Assembly (NCBI RefSeq): GCF_902859765.1
Contig: NZ_CADIJV010000022.1
Coordinates: 1-64,000, forward strand
Reading direction: 5' to 3'
Length of the DNA stretch: 64,000 nt
Source of the DNA: Achromobacter pulmonis
Lineage (GTDB): Bacteria; Pseudomonadota; Gammaproteobacteria; Burkholderiales; Burkholderiaceae_B
The notes below the pieces were generated by a model. That model was not told where the DNA came from and did no database searches. It worked only from the letters and a program-made list of their open reading frames with translations. A program made the position numbers and the translations under genes. This document shows positions 61,265-64,000 of the stretch, one piece after another. How positions within the stretch are numbered: the stretch's first letter is position 1; the number at the start of each line of letters is the position of its first letter.

Positions 61265-61609
61265 ATGAGCAACGCAGCAAACCTGAAGCGTGATGTAGCC
61301 GAAGCCCGCGAATACGTAGGAAAGATCGGTCGCCCGCAACATCACTTCCGCGATGGCTCCGTTGGCAGGCTTCACCGGCTGGACGTTGCCAGCGAGATCG
61401 GCCACCAAGAATCCACAGGTTCCACGAATTACTGGAAGGACAAGGCCTTCGATCTGGCGCTGGCGAAGGTTGTGCGCGCCCGCTTCGCCGAGCTTTCGGC
61501 CGCCGCTCTGGAGCTGATGGAGCAGGAATTCAAGGCCGCTCGCATTGCCGAAAAGGAAGAGCTGCTGGCCAGCCTTGCGGAAATCGAAGCTCTCGAATCC
61601 GAAGCCTGA
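61265..61609 (+). CDS. First gene of the OL-controlled early operon, hypothetical
   Basis: 114 residues from ATG 61265 (GGGAGAAC upstream). MSNAANLKRDVAEAREYVGK; a helical tail AARIAEKEELLASLAEIEAL. Position equals lambda N, but no arginine-rich N motif is obvious. Confidence 0.68.
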   Translation: MSNAANLKRDVAEAREYVGKIGRPQHHFRDGSVGRLHRLDVASEIGHQESTGSTNYWKDKAFDLALAKVVRARFAELSAAALELMEQEFKAARIAEKEELLASLAEIEALESEA

Positions 61610-61652
61610 TCCTTCCCCCACCCGCCCCGGGTGCCGGGGCAAGGAGATAACC

Positions 61653-61907
61653 ATGTCCAAGAACATTTTCAGCACCGCCACGACGGAGCAAGCAGTCGCG
61701 GAAATGATGCTAGTCGGCGGCAATGGCATGAAGAAGCTGGCCGCATGCTGGCTGGCTTTCGATGCAGATCGCCGCGCGCGCTTGGAAGCTGCACTGCGGC
61801 CTGACTTCGACTACTACCGTCAATCGGCGGCCCAGGCTCCCGACTTCAAGCCGACCTTGGCCCAGCGCGCGGCGCAAGACGTTGCCGCCGGCGATGCAAG
61901 GAACTGA
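61653..61907 (+). CDS. Hypothetical early protein
   Basis: 84 residues, AAGGAG upstream of ATG 61653. MSKNIFSTATTEQAVAEMML; helical. No domain recognised; same operon, 43 bp after the previous gene. Confidence 0.68.
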   Translation: MSKNIFSTATTEQAVAEMMLVGGNGMKKLAACWLAFDADRRARLEAALRPDFDYYRQSAAQAPDFKPTLAQRAAQDVAAGDARN

Positions 61908-61910
61908 GCC

Positions 61911-62273
61911 ATGGGTGCCTATCACGCTGAACTGATGGACGACCTGATGCGGGTCGCGCCGCCCTTCTCCCTGCCGCATGAGCCGGACGAGGACGCGCCG
62001 ACGGTGACGCAGGAGCAGGCCGTGGCGGCCGTGGTGGCCTGCCTGTCCAACGAAGCGCCGACGGCCTACGGGCTGACGGCAGCCGAGTGGGCGGAACACC
62101 TGATGGACGAACTGTCCGACAACCCTGCGGCGGTGCTGCTGGTGCTGCTGATCGGCGCGACCGTGCCGAGCGTAGGCAAGTTCCTTTCCAGCCACCTGGG
62201 CAACTGCATCGAAGGCGTGGCCAACCGCCAACTGTCCGAAATGGACCCGGACGAAGCCGAGGCGTGCCTGTGA
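61911..62273 (+). CDS. Hypothetical early protein
   Basis: 120 residues, MGAYHAELMDDLMRVAPPFS, acidic, with a hydrophobic stretch AAVLLVLLIGATVPSVG in the second half. Begins 3 bp after the previous stop. Confidence 0.65.
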   Translation: MGAYHAELMDDLMRVAPPFSLPHEPDEDAPTVTQEQAVAAVVACLSNEAPTAYGLTAAEWAEHLMDELSDNPAAVLLVLLIGATVPSVGKFLSSHLGNCIEGVANRQLSEMDPDEAEACL

Positions 62274-62371
62274 TCGCCGTTGCCCTCTTCACCCTGTGCG
62301 GCCTGTGCGCCGCTTACCCCATGGGCCGGCTGGGCGATGCCTGGATGGCCTTTCTTAGGGAGTCAGCATGA
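62270..62371 (+). CDS. Tiny membrane protein
   Basis: 33 residues from GTG 62270 overlapping the previous stop (GTGA). VIAVALFTLCGLCAAYPMGR then LGDAWMAFLRESA; one membrane helix. Overlap on both sides supports translation. Confidence 0.55.
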   Translation: MIAVALFTLCGLCAAYPMGRLGDAWMAFLRESA

Positions 62372-62937
62372 CGACGAAATTATCTGTCGATGCTGCGTTC
62401 GAGCGCGACATACCCGCCGAGCATCGCGACGACGTGATGCAGATGATCTGCGAGACCGCGCAATACGGGGATGACTATCACCCGCAGCACGTCAGCATCC
62501 TGGACCGCGACCGAATCGACGCGATCAATGTGCGCGCCGAAGGCGTCCTGACGTTCCAGGGCCGCGAGTTCGCCTTCATCGTCCGCGATGGCAACTGGGA
62601 CGGCACGGTGCTGGAGGGCTGGGAAGAAGCCGGCACGCAGACGTTTGAGCCGTTGCCGCGCACCGAATGGACGCTTGCCCCGCAGCCGTCTCTGGTCAGC
62701 GATGCGATTGCCAACGGCAAAGGCCCGTTCTTGGTGGCGAAGTGGGACGCCTTCATCCAGCGCCCTGAAATCGCCAAGATCACCGGCAGCTACACATACG
62801 ACCGGATGGTGCAGCCCGGCCTGAAAGTGGAGCAGTACTGGAAGGCCCAGGCCGCCAAACATCAATTCATCATCACCGACAAGGAAAACGCGGACGACAT
62901 CCGCGCCCGCCTGTTGGCCGCTCGAGGTGCCCAATGA
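62368..62937 (+). CDS. Hypothetical early protein
   Basis: 189 residues, MTTKLSVDAAFERDIPAEHR. Strand-rich middle (GVLTFQGREFAFIVRDGNWD) and a tail with AAKHQFIITDKENADDIR. Common type next to recombination genes in betaproteobacterial phages; role unknown. Confidence 0.7.
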   Translation: MTTKLSVDAAFERDIPAEHRDDVMQMICETAQYGDDYHPQHVSILDRDRIDAINVRAEGVLTFQGREFAFIVRDGNWDGTVLEGWEEAGTQTFEPLPRTEWTLAPQPSLVSDAIANGKGPFLVAKWDAFIQRPEIAKITGSYTYDRMVQPGLKVEQYWKAQAAKHQFIITDKENADDIRARLLAARGAQ

Positions 62938-63098
62938 TCCGCCTCCTGCGCGCCCACGGCGACCTGCTGATCGGTGCCGCTGCCCTCTGCGTCGGCGTCT
63001 TCATGGCCTGCGTGCTTGGCCCCACCCTGGACGCCCAATCCACCCTCACCGCCTGCGAAGGCTGCGGCAAGACCGCCGTGGCCGCGCGCCAACCCTGA
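62934..63098 (+). CDS. Small membrane protein with CxxC
   Basis: 54 residues from ATG 62934 (4-bp overlap). Membrane helix DLLIGAAALCVGVFMACVLG followed by TLTACEGCGKTA. Possibly an envelope protein; no family named. Confidence 0.6.
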   Translation: MIRLLRAHGDLLIGAAALCVGVFMACVLGPTLDAQSTLTACEGCGKTAVAARQP

Positions 63099-63110
63099 GA
63101 GACCACCACA

Positions 63111-64000
63111 ATGACCGAAGTTGCAGACGAAATCCTCGACGCTCCCGCCGCGCTCACCGAATTCAACGCCGTGCAGAAGGGCCTGGCCGAACTGCGCCAG
63201 GAGCTGGACGGCGTTCAGTTCGATGTCACCACCACCGCCGGCGATAAGGCCGCCCGCGCTGCGCGCGCCCGCTGCGTCAGCATCCGCACTTCGGCCGACG
63301 CCGCCTACGAAGGCTGGAACAAGCCGATGCTGGCCAAGCAGCGCGAGATGCGCGCCATCCTGGCCAAGATCAAGGATGAGGTGAAGGCGGTTGAAGAGCC
63401 GATCGATGCGCAGATCAAGGCGGAAGAGGCCCGCAAGGCGGAAATCAAGGCGGCGAAGGAAGCGGCCGAACTGGCGCGCCAGCAGGCCATCCAGTCGCGG
63501 ATCAACGCCATCAACCAGTACCCGGTGCAGGCCGCGGGCAAGAGCGCCGCCGATATCGCCGCGCTGTTGGCCGCCGTTGCCGAGCTGCCCATCACCACCG
63601 AGCTGTACGAACATCGCGCCGGCGAGGCCATGGCCCTGCAGGCGGACACCGTCGCCAAGCTGGAACAAATGCACGGCGCCGCGCTGGCGCAGGAACAGGA
63701 AGCCGCCCGCCTGGCGGAAGAACGCGCCGCGCTGGAACGCCAGCGGCAGGAGCAGGAAGCGGCTGCCACCGCCGCACGCAAGGCCGAAGACGAGCGCCTG
63801 GCCAAGGAGCGCGCCAAACTGGAAGAGCAGCAGCGCCGCCTGCAGGCCGAGCGGGACGCCGAGAACGCCCGCCAGGAAGCCGCGCGCGCTGAGCAGGCCC
63901 GCAAGGATGCCGAGGCCGCCGCGGCGCTCAAGCGCCAGCAGGATGAGGCGGCCGCCGCGCTGCGCGCCCAGCAAGAAGAGATCGACCGCCAGCGCCGCGA
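63111..64000 (+). CDS. Coiled-coil phage protein, partial (recombination-region, DUF1351-like)
   Basis: Open from ATG 63111 to the window end, 296 codons seen. MTEVADEILDAPAALTEFNA, then RTSADAAYEGWNKPMLAKQR and a very long Ala/Glu/Arg/Gln coiled coil from residue 100 on. Proteins of this build stand before single-strand annealing or nuclease genes in phage early operons. The end is outside the window. Confidence 0.7.
   Translation, partial: MTEVADEILDAPAALTEFNAVQKGLAELRQELDGVQFDVTTTAGDKAARAARARCVSIRTSADAAYEGWNKPMLAKQREMRAILAKIKDEVKAVEEPIDAQIKAEEARKAEIKAAKEAAELARQQAIQSRINAINQYPVQAAGKSAADIAALLAAVAELPITTELYEHRAGEAMALQADTVAKLEQMHGAALAQEQEAARLAEERAALERQRQEQEAAATAARKAEDERLAKERAKLEEQQRRLQAERDAENARQEAARAEQARKDAEAAAALKRQQDEAAAALRAQQEEIDRQRR

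Noticed and set aside
62862-63974. 370-codon minus-strand frame, Leu/Gly-rich
   Set aside because: Antisense to the coiled-coil gene that begins at 63111 and has better codon use and overlap context.

Overview
The window looks like a chromosomal segment of a Bordetella-type betaproteobacterium (Alcaligenaceae): GC is high, the left edge holds the start of a LapA/BrtA-type adhesin, and TRAP, IclR and TSUP genes typical of the group follow. The assignment rests on protein resemblance read by eye, so genus is likely and species is open.

Layout. (1) 1-5538, minus strand: a Roc/Sad-like signalling set (receiver-EAL protein, unorthodox hybrid kinase, RcsB/BvgA-like regulator) pointing at the first codons of a giant adhesin with a LapA-type retention module; c-di-GMP is the probable link. 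(2) 6214-9474: a large autotransporter. (3) 9688-10269: a cold-shock protein and a small zinc protein. (4) 10433-25129: an IclR-centred locus. The left half has a TRAP importer (fused DctQM plus DctP), thiolase, acyl-CoA ligase, SDR and two tandem PPC/DUF296 proteins. A TSUP permease and a divergent eight-gene operon follow: O-methyltransferase, lone acyl carrier protein, AurF-type di-iron N-oxygenase, nitronate-monooxygenase-like flavoprotein, amino acid:[carrier protein] ligase, FlK-type thioesterase and phosphopantetheinyl transferase. Four copies of one 17-bp palindrome (GGTCCAT-N3-ATGGACC) lie in the two divergent promoter regions and tie the halves together. This carrier-protein-based amino-acid oxidation pathway without an NRPS is the best candidate for an undescribed system.

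(5) 25130-27712: a scrap-yard of mobile DNA: a toxin-antitoxin-like pair whose first gene is frameshifted in a G7 tract, a ParB-like fragment, a broken DUF1173 gene and a tyrosine-recombinase tail. (6) From 27713 to beyond 64000: a prophage of a contractile-tailed (myovirus-type) phage. A displaced 3' half of tRNA-His with its terminator marks one attachment junction. Lysis, tail, baseplate, head and packaging genes lie on the minus strand (28.1-50.2 kb). The late regulator, small zinc proteins, a RuvC-like gene with an internal stop, replication genes with a repeat-rich origin candidate, an HNH endonuclease, NinB-like and CII-like genes follow (51-57.5 kb). The immunity region has a Cro-like gene, an S24 CI repressor, a lower-GC accessory cassette and two operator clusters with the motif ATAGC-N3-GCTAT. 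The leftward early operon starts at 61265 and runs off the window; the integrase and second attachment site should lie beyond it.

Within the phage part most minus-strand genes overlap by 1-14 bp (ATGA junctions), consistent with one long late operon and one early operon. I chose starts by Shine-Dalgarno spacing and overlaps, so many genes are shorter than the longest open frame.
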